In this document: in pieces, positions 9,291 to 19,306 of the stretch | Layout: each line of letters opens with the position of its first letter | Position numbering within the stretch: the stretch's first letter is position 1 | Source: Marimicrobium sp913061115 | GTDB taxonomy: Bacteria; Pseudomonadota; Gammaproteobacteria; Pseudomonadales; Halieaceae | Direction of reading: 5' to 3' | Assembly: GCF_047729875.1 (NCBI RefSeq) | Contig: NZ_CP159826.1 | Location: 3,224,001-3,288,000, forward strand | Length of the DNA stretch: 64,000 nucleotides | The notes under the pieces: generated by a model | Database searches by the model: none | What the model was told of the DNA's origin: nothing | The model's input: only the letters and a program-made list of their open reading frames with translations | Translations under genes and position numbers: made by a program

Positions 9291-10328
9291 TTAACCTTGA
9301 GACAGCAAGTCACGCAGGTCTACAATCGCTGCATTGGCACGGCTGAGATAGGATGCCATCACTAATGAGTGATTCGCCAATGGCCCAAACCCACTTCCGT
9401 TAAGTATCATTGGGCTCCACACGGTTCCCTGTGTGCCTTCGAGTTCGCGAATGATTTGCTGCAAACTCACCTGAGCATTCTTTTTGGCCAGTACGTCAGC
9501 GAAATCCACCTCCACCGCTTTTAGAAAAAGGATCAGTGCCCAGGCTGTCCCCCGAGCCTCGTAGAACACATCGTCAATCTCGCTCCAAGGTGTACGCACC
9601 TCTTGCTCTGCCGGAGTCTCAGTTGACTGAGCGGCCTCGGCATCACCCGCAAGATCGGTATTCAATCTCGACTTGCCCACACTGGCGCTAAGACGCTGAG
9701 AAAGACTGCCCAGCCGACTATCGACGGCGGACAAGTAATAGCGCAGGCTATCTGAGCGGGCATAAAACTGTGCGCCCGGCGCGCTTTTTTCAGACAAACG
9801 ATCAAAATATTCACGCGCATATTCCAGTCCATCGCGATACTCGGACTCAGAAGAAGGCAGGATCCAGCTATCGGAATTAAAGTTAAAGCGCGGCTCCATC
9901 TCCACCAGATCTACGTCTTCTGTTGACTGCGATTGCGAGCGGCTGAACACCTCTCGCAGGGCACGGGACATATCGCGCACCTGAATCAGCACGCCGTACT
10001 CCCAGTTCGGCATATTGTCTAGCCAAACCCCCGGTGGAAACTTGTCATTGTGGGTATAGCCACCGGGCTTATCTAGCAGCGTCTGCACCACCCCGATCAG
10101 AGCGCCCGTGGTAACCGAGCCGGTGACCACAGTACCTCCGTCTTCAGCCGCCAACGCTTGCGCCTTAGCCCGCACGTCAAAAGGCTTGGGCTCAATACTC
10201 CAATACATACCCAGTAGGACCGCCCCCAACAAGTAAAGACAGATTACAATGACTATAGTTTTGCCTAGCCCTTCTTGCGGAAGATAATTATCGCGCCATC
10301 CGGCCAATTTTTCAGTGACTGTATTCAT
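9291..10328 (-). CDS. DUF2333 family membrane protein
   Basis: A 345-residue protein with one N-terminal membrane helix (about 23-46, GKTIVIVICLYLLGAVLLGM), then a large domain predicted to be periplasmic. I recognise it as the DUF2333 family of gammaproteobacteria, which has no assigned function. It has no catalytic motif that I can see; the middle (about 225-245) is a low-complexity Glu/Thr-rich linker. It lies 12 bp downstream of the PCuAC gene on the same strand, so the two are likely co-transcribed. Confidence 0.75.
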   Translation of the reverse strand: MNTVTEKLAGWRDNYLPQEGLGKTIVIVICLYLLGAVLLGMYWSIEPKPFDVRAKAQALAAEDGGTVVTGSVTTGALIGVVQTLLDKPGGYTHNDKFPPGVWLDNMPNWEYGVLIQVRDMSRALREVFSRSQSQSTEDVDLVEMEPRFNFNSDSWILPSSESEYRDGLEYAREYFDRLSEKSAPGAQFYARSDSLRYYLSAVDSRLGSLSQRLSASVGKSRLNTDLAGDAEAAQSTETPAEQEVRTPWSEIDDVFYEARGTAWALILFLKAVEVDFADVLAKKNAQVSLQQIIRELEGTQGTVWSPMILNGSGFGPLANHSLVMASYLSRANAAIVDLRDLLSQG

Positions 10329-10340
10329 TAGATTACTCGA

Positions 10341-10820
10341 TTAGTGGTGGTGTTGACTGTTTTGCGAATCCGACGCGTCACGACTTTTGCGCACGTCAGC
10401 CGAAGTACAGACCTCGCTCTGGGAGGACAGCTGCAAGCATAGCTGCACCGTGTCGCCCGTCACCGGCATTGTCTCCAACCCCAGCAGCATTAGGTGGGTG
10501 CCGCCGGGCGCCAGCGCCAAACGTTCTCCCGGTGCCACCTCTAGACTCTGTAACTGCTCCATGCGCATAAGCCCGTCAGCGCTGCGCGTGGTATGTATTT
10601 CTACCTTGTCTGCCACGTCTGCACTAGCACTTTCAACCACCACCACTACCTCGCCTCGGTTGACCAACGTAAGGTAGGCTGCTGTATTGGGCTGTCCAGA
10701 GGGCAGAGCCCTGACCCATGCATTCTCTATATCCAGCATGATATTTTGGTCTGCCTGTTCTTCCGCCACCGCTAACGACATAATACCGACCAGCAATACG
10801 GCTATTCCTATTTTAATCAT
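10341..10820 (-). CDS. Periplasmic copper chaperone PCuAC
   Basis: 159 residues with a cleavable signal peptide (ending near AVA-EEQ). The domain carries copper-ligand residues of the PCuAC (DUF461) family: VEIHTTRSADGLMRM and the later GGTHLMLLGL, which give the H-Met pattern. The C-terminus ends in three histidines, a likely extra metal site. Family members deliver Cu(I) to the CuA site of cytochrome oxidase. It is divergent from dsbD, a thiol-reducing system also needed for periplasmic copper and cytochrome maturation, which fits the assignment. Confidence 0.88.
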   Translation of the reverse strand: MIKIGIAVLLVGIMSLAVAEEQADQNIMLDIENAWVRALPSGQPNTAAYLTLVNRGEVVVVVESASADVADKVEIHTTRSADGLMRMEQLQSLEVAPGERLALAPGGTHLMLLGLETMPVTGDTVQLCLQLSSQSEVCTSADVRKSRDASDSQNSQHHH

Positions 10821-10993
10821 CTTCAGACCCCCAGATTTGAAACTATCTCGCTGTCCCAGCGTCCAAGCATTGTATCACTGCTGATATGATTGATGCTCAT
10901 ACTCTGGGCTAACGTTATAAAGTCTTGGTACAATTCGTTTCTGATAAACACAGACAATGCCGCGGGTGGCACTGTTTCTATCCAGGAGTTGGT

Positions 10994-12763
10994 ATGCGTG
11001 CCCTGCTCGCAAGTTTTCTAATACTCATCAGCGGTGCTTGTTACGCAGAAGACTTCGGTGCCGCGAATCAGGGCCTATCGGGCGCGAAGATGGCACCCGA
11101 ATTCCTCCCGGTTGAGCAAGCGTATCAACTGGAAGTTGAGATAATCGATACGCAAAATATACGTGTTTACTGGCAAATCGCCCCCAATTACTACCTTTAC
11201 CAGCACCGCTTCGACTTTAATCTGGAAAACGACCAAGGCGCTGTCGACCTTATCGCCGACATGCCAGCGGCCCTGAGCCGCAACGACGAGTACTTCGGCG
11301 AAGTACAGGTTTACTACCACAACGCCGATATCAACTTACAAGTACAGCAGGTCATCGAACGAGGCACCTTGTCGGTGACCTCACAGGGGTGTGCAGACGC
11401 CGGCCTGTGCTACCCACCCTACAACCAGAACTATGACCTGGACTTCAGCACCGGCACCGTAACGCCAGTGACGTTGCCCAACAAAGAGACGCAAACAGTG
11501 GGTGCCTCAACACTGGTCACCACAACGCAGGAATCCTCCACCGGCGACGGGCTGCTATACATGCTGCTGCTGGCCTTTGCGGGTGGTGCCATTCTCAATC
11601 TAATGCCCTGTGTGTTTCCTATACTGTCTCTAAAAGTATTGAGTTTCGCCCGCAGCACAGACCATGACCGGCACCTGCACAGCTGGATCTACACCGCAGG
11701 AGTGATTAGTAGCTTCGTTTTTGTAGCGGCATTGCTGCTTGCGCTGCAGCAGGCTGGAAGTGCAATCGGCTGGGGTTTCCAACTCCAATCACCGGCCTTT
11801 GTGATTGCTTTGGCATACCTATTCATCGCTATGGGCCTGTCCCTATCAGGTATGGTGGAAATGGGGAGCAACCTCATGAACACCGGCAGTGGGCTGGCGA
11901 ATCGAGGCGGACTCAGCGGCAGCTTCTTTACCGGCGTGCTCGCTGTAATAGTAGCCAGCCCCTGCACCGCGCCGTTTATGGGGACAGCCCTGGGATTTGC
12001 CGTTAGTCAGCCGCCACAGATAGGCTTACTGGTCTTTGCCGCTCTAGGCGCCGGTATGGCGGCCCCTCTGCTACTTTTCAGCTACAGCGGAGCGGCACGT
12101 GCACTGATGCCGAAACCCGGAGCTTGGATGGATACACTCAAGCAGTTACTGGCTTTTCCACTCTACGCGACCGCTATTTGGTTGTTGTGGGTGGCGGGCA
12201 GACAAACCGGGGTAAACACCATGACAGCGGCGCTCAGTGGCGCACTCATGCTGGCCCTTGGACTTTGGCTGTGGCAGCACAGTTGGTGGCGCAAAGTGCT
12301 GGCGCTGGCCTGTCTGGCCGCCGCAGTCAGTCTGGGCTCAATGCGGGACCTGGATGTCCGCAGCAGTGATGCAGCGCAACTTTCGCAGGGAAAACTCGCC
12401 TGGTCAGAGCCGGCAGTGGCTGCGCAGCGTAATGCTGGGAATCCGGTATTCGTGGACGTTACAGCCGACTGGTGCATCACCTGCATTGCTAATGAGACGG
12501 CTGTCCTACTCACAGACGACATGGCGCAAGCCTTTGCTGACTACGGAGTGATCTATATGGTTGCCGACTGGACTAACCGGAACGCCGACATCGCCGCCCT
12601 GCTGAAAAAATATAAACGTAACGGCATTCCCTTGTACCTCATGTATGCCGCTGATATAACAGAAGCACCACTGATTCTGCCTCAAATATTGACCGAACAG
12701 ACCGTACTGGACGCGTTACAAGCCGTATCAAAGAAGAACTCGGATATTAGCGTCGTTTTTTAA
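10994..12763 (+). CDS. dsbD: Thiol:disulfide interchange protein DsbD
   Basis: About 589 residues. It carries electrons from cytoplasmic thioredoxin across the inner membrane to periplasmic proteins. The order is signal peptide; alpha domain with paired cysteines (SQGCADAGLCYPP); a membrane domain with two cysteine motifs (LMPCVFPILSLKVL and ASPCTAPFMG); and a C-terminal thioredoxin-like domain with WCITC (CxxC). All six redox cysteines are present. The start is ATG 10994, behind AGGAGTTGGT; the in-frame upstream extension to 10925 lacks such a site. It is divergent from PCuAC. Confidence 0.95.
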   Translation: MRALLASFLILISGACYAEDFGAANQGLSGAKMAPEFLPVEQAYQLEVEIIDTQNIRVYWQIAPNYYLYQHRFDFNLENDQGAVDLIADMPAALSRNDEYFGEVQVYYHNADINLQVQQVIERGTLSVTSQGCADAGLCYPPYNQNYDLDFSTGTVTPVTLPNKETQTVGASTLVTTTQESSTGDGLLYMLLLAFAGGAILNLMPCVFPILSLKVLSFARSTDHDRHLHSWIYTAGVISSFVFVAALLLALQQAGSAIGWGFQLQSPAFVIALAYLFIAMGLSLSGMVEMGSNLMNTGSGLANRGGLSGSFFTGVLAVIVASPCTAPFMGTALGFAVSQPPQIGLLVFAALGAGMAAPLLLFSYSGAARALMPKPGAWMDTLKQLLAFPLYATAIWLLWVAGRQTGVNTMTAALSGALMLALGLWLWQHSWWRKVLALACLAAAVSLGSMRDLDVRSSDAAQLSQGKLAWSEPAVAAQRNAGNPVFVDVTADWCITCIANETAVLLTDDMAQAFADYGVIYMVADWTNRNADIAALLKKYKRNGIPLYLMYAADITEAPLILPQILTEQTVLDALQAVSKKNSDISVVF

Positions 12764-12979
12764 GATAATAGCGATATTTCTATTGCTTCAAACAGATAAA
12801 CATTAGCACAGTAAATACCGCTCCAGTGCGAGGGACTGAAAGAGAAAAACCGTCTAACGTCTTCAATTCGGCAGCTAAAAGTAGACAAAAGTCGCATAAA
12901 CAGGAAAACTCGTAGACAGTTTCGATAAATTACGCCAGACTTTAAACAAATCGAGCCCTCACTGGAGAGAGCCATCCAA

Positions 12980-13423
12980 ATGGCGAGTATTCTAGTACTG
13001 CACGGCCCCAACCTGAACCTATTGGGAGGTCGTGAACCTGATATCTATGGGACCACCGCCCTGACCGACATCGATCTACGCCTCGAGCAACTCGCGCACG
13101 CGCGCGGCCATCGGCTATTGTCAATGCAAAGCAATGCCGAATACGAACTGGTCGAGCGGGTTCAGGCTGCACGTCAAGAGGGCGTCGACTTTATCCTAAT
13201 CAACCCTGCCGCCTTCACCCACACTAGCGTTGCACTGCGGGACGCACTGGCAGCAGTGGATATCCCCTTTATTGAGATCCATCTATCCAACACCCACGCC
13301 AGGGAGACGTTTCGGCAGCATTCCTACTTTTCCGATATCGCACAAGGGGTGATCTGCGGATTAGGTGCTCAGGGCTATGAGCTCGGATTACAAGCCGCTT
13401 TAACACAGCTGGAACAACCCTAA
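12980..13423 (+). CDS. aroQ: 3-dehydroquinate dehydratase, type II
   Basis: 147 residues, the standard length for the type II enzyme that converts 3-dehydroquinate to 3-dehydroshikimate. Visible motifs are LHGPNLNLLGGREPDIYG, with the flexible catalytic loop bearing Arg and Tyr; INPAAFTHTSVALRDAL; and PFIEIHLSN. GGAGAGAG precedes the ATG. It is first in the aroQ-accB-accC-prmA string, an order common in gammaproteobacteria. The 216 bp upstream is AT-rich and free of genes, so the promoter should be there. Confidence 0.96.
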   Translation: MASILVLHGPNLNLLGGREPDIYGTTALTDIDLRLEQLAHARGHRLLSMQSNAEYELVERVQAARQEGVDFILINPAAFTHTSVALRDALAAVDIPFIEIHLSNTHARETFRQHSYFSDIAQGVICGLGAQGYELGLQAALTQLEQP

Positions 13424-13445
13424 ATTTTATCGAAGAGATTGCACT

Positions 13446-13928
13446 ATGGACATTCGCAAAGTCAAAAAACTGATCGAATTGCTGGAAGAGTCCAACATTG
13501 ACGAGATCGAAATTAAAGAAGGCGAGGAGTCAGTGCGCATCAGCCGCAATGGCGCCAAAGCTCTGGCAATGGCAGCACAAGCGGCTCCAGCTTACGCTCC
13601 GCCAGTGTATGCTCCGCCAGTTTATGCTGCTCCAGCACCAGCCCAGCAGGCACCCGTTGCGCCACCAGCACCTGCACCTGCTGCCATCAGTGCCGGCCAT
13701 ATGCTCACATCACCGATGGTAGGCACCTTTTACCGCTCACCCTCACCCACCTCAGCGTCTTTTGTTGAAGTGGGTCAGACAGTCAAGGTCGGCGACATCG
13801 TTTGCATTGTCGAGGCAATGAAGATGATGAACCAGATCGAGGCGGACAAAGCGGGTACCGTCGAGGCTATTCTGGTTGAAAGCGGCGAACCGGTCGAGTT
13901 CGACCAGCCTCTGTTCTGCATCGTGTAA
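13446..13928 (+). CDS. accB: Biotin carboxyl carrier protein of acetyl-CoA carboxylase
   Basis: 160 residues. The N-terminal helix region is followed by an Ala/Pro linker (about 44-80) containing three repeats of YAPPV type, then the biotinyl domain. That domain carries the biotin-acceptor sequence EAMKMMNQIEAD, where the Lys of MKM is modified. It carries the carboxyl group between AccC and the AccAD transferase in the first step of fatty acid synthesis. It lies 22 bp after aroQ and 36 bp before accC. Confidence 0.97.
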   Translation: MDIRKVKKLIELLEESNIDEIEIKEGEESVRISRNGAKALAMAAQAAPAYAPPVYAPPVYAAPAPAQQAPVAPPAPAPAAISAGHMLTSPMVGTFYRSPSPTSASFVEVGQTVKVGDIVCIVEAMKMMNQIEADKAGTVEAILVESGEPVEFDQPLFCIV

Positions 13929-13964
13929 GTCCAGCTAGACCAGCGACAAGCAAAGGAACAAAGC

Positions 13965-15311
13965 ATGCCCATATTGGAAAAAGTACTCATCGCAAACCGT
14001 GGTGAGATAGCGCTGCGCATCCTGCGAGCCTGTAAGGAACTGGAAATCCAGACAGTGGCCGTGCATTCCAAGGCGGACCGGGAGCTCAAGCACGTACTGC
14101 TGGCAGACGAAGCCGTCTGTATCGGGCCCGCATCGTCTGCCGAGAGCTACCTCAATGTCCCCGCGATTATTAGTGCTGCGGAGGTCACACGAGCAACCGC
14201 TATCCACCCTGGATACGGATTCCTGGCAGAAAATGCTGATTTTGCTGATCAAGTAGAGAAAAGTGGTTTCATATTTATTGGCCCTACGGCTGACACAATC
14301 AGACTCATGGGAGACAAAGTTTCCGCCATTCAGGCGATGAAACAGGCAGGAGTTCCCACCGTGCCTGGCTCTGATGGGCCACTGACAGAGGACACTGCAC
14401 ACAGTCTTGAGGTTGCGCAGCGCATAGGTTATCCGGTTATTATCAAAGCTGCCGCCGGCGGTGGCGGTCGCGGGATGCGTGTTGTGCACAGTGCAGAGGG
14501 GCTACTCAGCTCAATACAGCTCACTCAAGCCGAGGCGGCGGCGGCATTCGGCTCTGATGTCGTCTACCTAGAAAAATTTCTGCAAACACCGCGCCATGTT
14601 GAGATTCAAGTACTGGCCGATGGCCAGGGTAACGCCATCCATTTGGGTGACCGGGACTGCTCATTGCAGCGTCGGCACCAGAAAGTAATGGAGGAAGCGC
14701 CCGCGCCCGCAATCCCGCAGGACGCGCGCGATGCAGTGGCCCAGTCGTGCATTAAAGCCTGCATTGATATCGGCTACCGCGGTGCCGGCACCTTTGAATT
14801 TCTGTATGAAGGGGGGGACTTCTACTTTATTGAAATGAACACGCGGGTTCAGGTTGAGCACCCCGTTACGGAGATGATCACCGGCGTGGATATCGTTCAG
14901 GAACAACTGCGCATCGCCAGCGGCCTGCCGCTATCACTCAAGCAGAGCGAGGTTCAATTTCGTGGGCACGCCTTTGAGTGTCGCATCAATGCAGAAGACG
15001 CAAAGACCTTCATGCCATGCCCGGGTATGGTAACGACGTTTCATGCACCCGGCGGCCCCGGCGTGAGAGTGGACTCGCACCTTTACGATGGCTACACCGT
15101 GCCGCCTTATTATGACTCCCTGATTGCCAAGATAATTTCCTACGGTGAAAACCGAGACATTGCACTGGCTAGAATGCGCGTGGCACTAGACGAACTGGTG
15201 GTAGAGGGTATCCACACGAATACACCATTGCATAGAGACTTAGTGCGCGATGCAGCATTCAAGACAGGGGGAGTGAGCATTCACTACCTTGAAAGCAAGC
15301 TAGCACAGTAG
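13965..15311 (+). CDS. accC: Biotin carboxylase subunit of acetyl-CoA carboxylase
   Basis: 448 residues, full length. ATP-grasp enzyme that carboxylates biotin on AccB using bicarbonate and ATP. Motifs: ANRGEIALRILRA at the N-terminus; the glycine-rich ATP loop KAAAGGGGRGMR (near 160); EMNTRVQVEHPVTE, the metal and catalytic segment (near 288); and a C-terminal domain with ECRINAED. The start ATG has AGGAAC 7-8 bp upstream. Confidence 0.97.
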   Translation: MPILEKVLIANRGEIALRILRACKELEIQTVAVHSKADRELKHVLLADEAVCIGPASSAESYLNVPAIISAAEVTRATAIHPGYGFLAENADFADQVEKSGFIFIGPTADTIRLMGDKVSAIQAMKQAGVPTVPGSDGPLTEDTAHSLEVAQRIGYPVIIKAAAGGGGRGMRVVHSAEGLLSSIQLTQAEAAAAFGSDVVYLEKFLQTPRHVEIQVLADGQGNAIHLGDRDCSLQRRHQKVMEEAPAPAIPQDARDAVAQSCIKACIDIGYRGAGTFEFLYEGGDFYFIEMNTRVQVEHPVTEMITGVDIVQEQLRIASGLPLSLKQSEVQFRGHAFECRINAEDAKTFMPCPGMVTTFHAPGGPGVRVDSHLYDGYTVPPYYDSLIAKIISYGENRDIALARMRVALDELVVEGIHTNTPLHRDLVRDAAFKTGGVSIHYLESKLAQ

Positions 15312-15395
15312 ATTATTTTATTTTTATCCTCTTCTTAGCCGCACAATGCTAGTGCTCACTCAGCCCCCCGCTATCGCTCGCGTCGGAGTGTCGTT

Positions 15396-16301
15396 TTGAC
15401 GTGGCTGCAACTGCGGCTGGACATCGCGCGCGCGGATGTCGCTGAACTGGAAGACCTACTCCTGGAGGCGGGTGCTGTCGCGGTCACCTTGGAAGACAAT
15501 GCCGATCAGCCACTGCTGGAACCCGGCGTGGGGGAAACCCCTCTATGGAACCAGACGCGCCTTACCGCACTCTATCCGGCGGACACAAAAATGGACCCTA
15601 TATTGCAGGCACTCCCTGATAACTTGCTGCAAGGGGCCGGCCCACGGGTAGAAATCCTGGAAGACAAAGACTGGGAACGCGAGTGGATGCAACACTATCG
15701 ACCTATACAGTTTGGACAACGTCTTTGGGTATGCCCTAGCTGGCTTGAACCCCCTAATCCGAACGCGGTGAACCTCCTACTGGATCCCGGCCTAGCCTTT
15801 GGCACAGGAACTCACCCCACTACTGCCATGTGTCTTGAGCAACTGGACAGCATGCCACTGACAGGACAAACCGTGGTGGATTACGGCTGCGGGTCTGGCA
15901 TCCTTGCAGTGGCCGCGCTGAAATTAGGTGCCGCGCTGGCACTGGGAGTAGATAACGATCCACAGGCTCTGGCTGCCTGCCGAGATAACGCAGCACGCAA
16001 TAGCATTGCCCCAGAAAACCTGCCGGTGGCATTTCCAAACGACGTAGACCACAAAGCCTGGAAGCAGCGAGCCGAGGTCGTCGTCGCCAACATTCTTGCC
16101 GGACCTCTCATCGACTTATCCGACACCTTGCTGGATTTTCTTCAACCCGCCGGCACGCTTCTGCTCTCCGGTCTATTGCAAAACCAAGCCGAGTCATTGT
16201 GCACACACTATGCAGACAGACTGCAATTGCGTATCGTCGGCGAAAAAGACGGCTGGGTCTGCCTGCAAGGAAAGCGCGCCGCTCACGAGTCGATCCGTTA
16301 A
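15396..16301 (+). CDS. prmA: Ribosomal protein L11 methyltransferase
   Basis: 301 residues, typical for PrmA, which trimethylates several amino groups of ribosomal protein L11. The N-terminal L11-binding domain begins MTWLQLRLD. The SAM-binding domain has FGTGTHPTT, VVDYGCGSGILAVAA and VVANILAGPL (the NxxxGP motif). The start is TTG at 15396: no ATG or GTG fits the conserved N-terminus, and GGAG sits 7 bp ahead. It follows accC by 84 bp. Confidence 0.95.
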   Translation: MTWLQLRLDIARADVAELEDLLLEAGAVAVTLEDNADQPLLEPGVGETPLWNQTRLTALYPADTKMDPILQALPDNLLQGAGPRVEILEDKDWEREWMQHYRPIQFGQRLWVCPSWLEPPNPNAVNLLLDPGLAFGTGTHPTTAMCLEQLDSMPLTGQTVVDYGCGSGILAVAALKLGAALALGVDNDPQALAACRDNAARNSIAPENLPVAFPNDVDHKAWKQRAEVVVANILAGPLIDLSDTLLDFLQPAGTLLLSGLLQNQAESLCTHYADRLQLRIVGEKDGWVCLQGKRAAHESIR

Positions 16302-16409
16302 ATCAAAACGTTAAAATCGCTGCTTTTTTGTGCATAATTTCTTTCCCGCGTCACACCTACCGAGTATCATGTCGAATCATTTTTGACACCCACTTTCAAA
16401 CACCACTAC

Positions 16410-17396
16410 ATGATAGAAATCGGATCATACAGACTGCCTAATAACGTCGCGCTAGCACCCATGGCGGGCGTTACCGATTTGCCATTTCGACGTCTGTGTT
16501 CTCAGTTCGGTGCGGGTCTGGTTGTGTCGGAAATGATCAGCTCCAATCCCCGTTTGCGTCACTCGCCCAAGACCCAATGGCGCAGCCAACACGACCACGA
16601 GATCGCCCCCCGCTCAGTACAGATCGCCGGCAGCGAGCCCCTACAGATGGCGGCAGCTGCTCGCTATAACGTCGAACGTGGCGCGCAGATCATTGATATC
16701 AATATGGGCTGCCCGGCCAAAAAAGTGTGCCGTAAAGCGGCAGGGTCGGCTCTACTGGCCGATGAAGCACGGGTGAAATCTATTTTACTCGCGGTGATTG
16801 ATGCCGTAGAGGTGCCCGTTACCCTCAAGATTCGCACGGGCTCCGCGCCCGGCGCTAGAAATGGCGTATCCATCGCTCACATTGCCGAAGATGCCGGCAT
16901 TGCAGCCTTGGCAGTCCATGGTCGAACCCGTGCCTGTGCCTTCACCGGGCACGCAGAGTACGACACAATTGCTGCCATTGTCGCAGCGATAAATATCCCG
17001 GTGTTTGCCAATGGCGACATCAACTCCCCGCAGATGGCGGCCAAGGTCATTGCGCACACGGGTGCGGCCGGTGTCATGATTGGCAGAGCTGCCCAAGGTC
17101 GGCCATGGCTTTGCGGTCAGATAGCAACGTACCTCGACACAGGGGTGATGCACCCGCCCCCCTCGGCGACCCAGCAACTGTCGACTCTGCATCGCCACGT
17201 CACACAACTGCACCAGTTTTACGGTGACTTTATGGGCGTGCGTATCGCTCGCAAACACGTGGGCTGGTATTTGAACGCCGACCGCGACATGCGCGAACAA
17301 CACAGACAATTTAATCGACTGACAGCTCCCGAGGAGCAGCTATATTACATACAGCAGCTGTCGGGATTCGCATTTAATAAGGAAATTGCAGCATGA
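16410..17396 (+). CDS. dusB: tRNA-dihydrouridine synthase B
   Basis: About 328 residues. FMN-dependent reduction of a specific uridine in the tRNA D-loop. Motifs: VALAPMAGVTDLPFRRL (FMN site), NMGCPAKKV with the catalytic Cys, TLKIRTG, VHGRTR and GVMIGRAAQG. The ATG at 16410 matches the family N-terminus; an upstream in-frame TTG would add an unlikely extension. The 3' end overlaps fis by ATGA, the dusB-fis arrangement conserved from Pseudomonas to enterobacteria. Confidence 0.96.
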   Translation: MIEIGSYRLPNNVALAPMAGVTDLPFRRLCSQFGAGLVVSEMISSNPRLRHSPKTQWRSQHDHEIAPRSVQIAGSEPLQMAAAARYNVERGAQIIDINMGCPAKKVCRKAAGSALLADEARVKSILLAVIDAVEVPVTLKIRTGSAPGARNGVSIAHIAEDAGIAALAVHGRTRACAFTGHAEYDTIAAIVAAINIPVFANGDINSPQMAAKVIAHTGAAGVMIGRAAQGRPWLCGQIATYLDTGVMHPPPSATQQLSTLHRHVTQLHQFYGDFMGVRIARKHVGWYLNADRDMREQHRQFNRLTAPEEQLYYIQQLSGFAFNKEIAA

Positions 17397-17713
17397 CAAG
17401 GGCTGAACATTTACCCGTTCCCGTAGCAAGCACATTGGGCGCCGCCAATGACAATGACCCGTTGGCAATAGAGGTCAGTAACCTGCGCGATTCAGTGACC
17501 GCATCGGTACGTAAATACCTGGCTGAACTGGATGGTCAACTCTCTACTGACGTTTATCAGATGGTATTGGCGGAAGTCGAAGCGCCGCTGCTGACAGAAA
17601 TCATGGTGTATACCCGCAACAACCAGACCAAGGCCTCGCTGATGCTGGGCCTGAACCGAGGCACACTGCGCAAAAAACTCAAGCAGTACAACCTGATCAA
17701 CGACAAAGACTAA
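17393..17713 (+). CDS. fis: Nucleoid-associated regulator Fis
   Basis: 106 residues. The C-terminal helix-turn-helix is highly conserved (RNNQTKASLMLGLNRGTLRK). The N-terminal part is variable, as in the family. Fis bends DNA and regulates stable RNA and many other genes. Its start overlaps the dusB stop (ATGA), so it is translationally coupled. It is followed after 15 bp by purH. Confidence 0.95.
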   Translation: MTRAEHLPVPVASTLGAANDNDPLAIEVSNLRDSVTASVRKYLAELDGQLSTDVYQMVLAEVEAPLLTEIMVYTRNNQTKASLMLGLNRGTLRKKLKQYNLINDKD

Positions 17714-17728
17714 GGAAGCGGTATACAC

Positions 17729-19297
17729 ATGAGTGATCTCGTCAAAGTCAGACGCGCCTTGATTAGCGTTTCCGACAAATCAGGTATTGGAGAATTTGCC
17801 AGCGCCCTGCGCGCACTTGGCGTAGAGCTGCTATCAACAGGTGGTACCTACCGCTTGCTCCGGGAACTGGGGCTGGATGTGACTGAAGTCGCAGACTACA
17901 CGGGTTTCCCTGAAATGATGGATGGACGGGTCAAAACTCTACACCCCAAAGTACACGGTGGCATTTTGGGTCGTCGGGGGCAGGATGACGACGTGATGGC
18001 CGCGCATGGCATCGATCCTATTGACATGGTTGTGGTCAACCTCTACCCATTTTCTGCAACGGTTGCTAACCCTGACTGCACCGTCGAAGACGCCATCGAA
18101 AATATCGACATCGGTGGGCCCACCATGGTGCGCGCAGCGGCCAAGAACCACCCGTTTGTCAGCATCGTGGTGAATGCCTCCGATTACGGCGAAATCCTCA
18201 GCGAGATGCAGTCCAATGGCGGCAGCACCAGCCTGAAGAGTCGTTTTAATCTTGCGATCAAGGCCTATGAACACACCGCCGCTTACGATGGTGCGATTGC
18301 CAACCACTTTGGCACCCTGGTGCCAGACGGCTCGCCAAAATTCCCCCGCACCTTCAACGCCCAATTTCACAAAGTGCAGGAAATGCGCTACGGCGAAAAC
18401 CCGCACCAGCGGGCGGCCTTCTATGTTGAGGCCAATCCCGCTGAAGCAGGCATTGCTACCGCGCGCCAAATCCAGGGCAAAGAACTGTCCTACAACAACG
18501 TGGCGGATACCGACGCCGCGCTGGAGTGCGTCAAAAACTTCCATCAGCCTGCCTGCGTGATCGTCAAACATGCCAACCCCTGTGGTGTCGCGATCGCTGG
18601 AAGTCTCAGTGAAGCCTATGACCTGGCCTTTGCGACAGACACCGAATCAGCCTTTGGCGGCATCATCGCCTTCAACCGTGAGCTGGACGCAAAGACAGCG
18701 GCAAGCATCGTGGAGCGGCAGTTTGTGGAAGTTATCATTGCACCCAGTGTCAGCGAAGAGGCGGCGGCACTGGTGGCGGACAAGAAAAACGTGCGCCTGC
18801 TTTCTTGTGGCGAATGGTCTGTACCCGGACCCGCTCTTGACTATAAGCGCGTCAATGGTGGCCTGCTGGTACAGGATCGCGACCTAGGAATGATTACCCG
18901 GGATGATCTGAGCGTCGTCAGTAAGTGTCAGCCGACTGAGCAACAGTTACAAGACTTAATGTTTGCTTGGATCGTTGCGAAGTTCGTCAAATCCAACGCC
19001 ATTGTCTATGCCGCGAACGGCCAGACCATTGGCGTCGGCGCTGGGCAAATGAGCCGCATTAACTCTGCGCGCATCGCGGCCATCAAGGCCGAGCATGCGG
19101 GACTGTCTGTGCAAGGCTCAGTCATGGCGTCCGACGCATTCTTCCCCTTCCGTGATGGCATCGACAACGCCGGGCAGGCGGGTATTGCTGCCATCATTCA
19201 ACCGGGTGGCTCCATTCGTGACGATGAGGTGATTGCCGCCGCCGATGAACACGGTATGGCAATGGTGTTTACCGGAATGCGTCACTTTAGACACTAG
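17729..19297 (+). CDS. purH: Bifunctional AICAR transformylase / IMP cyclohydrolase
   Basis: 522 residues, full length. It catalyses the last two steps of de novo IMP synthesis. The N-terminal cyclohydrolase domain has RALISVSDKSGI, STGGTYRLL and GFPEMMDGRVKTLHP. The C-terminal transformylase domain has the conserved RYGENPHQ (near 219), IVKHANPCGVA with the catalytic Lys-His pair, and DAFFPFRD. It is 15 bp after fis and 9 bp before purD, so one operon is likely. Confidence 0.97.
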   Translation: MSDLVKVRRALISVSDKSGIGEFASALRALGVELLSTGGTYRLLRELGLDVTEVADYTGFPEMMDGRVKTLHPKVHGGILGRRGQDDDVMAAHGIDPIDMVVVNLYPFSATVANPDCTVEDAIENIDIGGPTMVRAAAKNHPFVSIVVNASDYGEILSEMQSNGGSTSLKSRFNLAIKAYEHTAAYDGAIANHFGTLVPDGSPKFPRTFNAQFHKVQEMRYGENPHQRAAFYVEANPAEAGIATARQIQGKELSYNNVADTDAALECVKNFHQPACVIVKHANPCGVAIAGSLSEAYDLAFATDTESAFGGIIAFNRELDAKTAASIVERQFVEVIIAPSVSEEAAALVADKKNVRLLSCGEWSVPGPALDYKRVNGGLLVQDRDLGMITRDDLSVVSKCQPTEQQLQDLMFAWIVAKFVKSNAIVYAANGQTIGVGAGQMSRINSARIAAIKAEHAGLSVQGSVMASDAFFPFRDGIDNAGQAGIAAIIQPGGSIRDDEVIAAADEHGMAMVFTGMRHFRH

Positions 19298-19306
19298 GGA
19301 ACTGGC

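Noticed and set aside
13560..13660. Tandem repeats in accB (YAPPV units)
   Set aside because: Ala/Pro linkers of this kind are usual in biotin carrier proteins.
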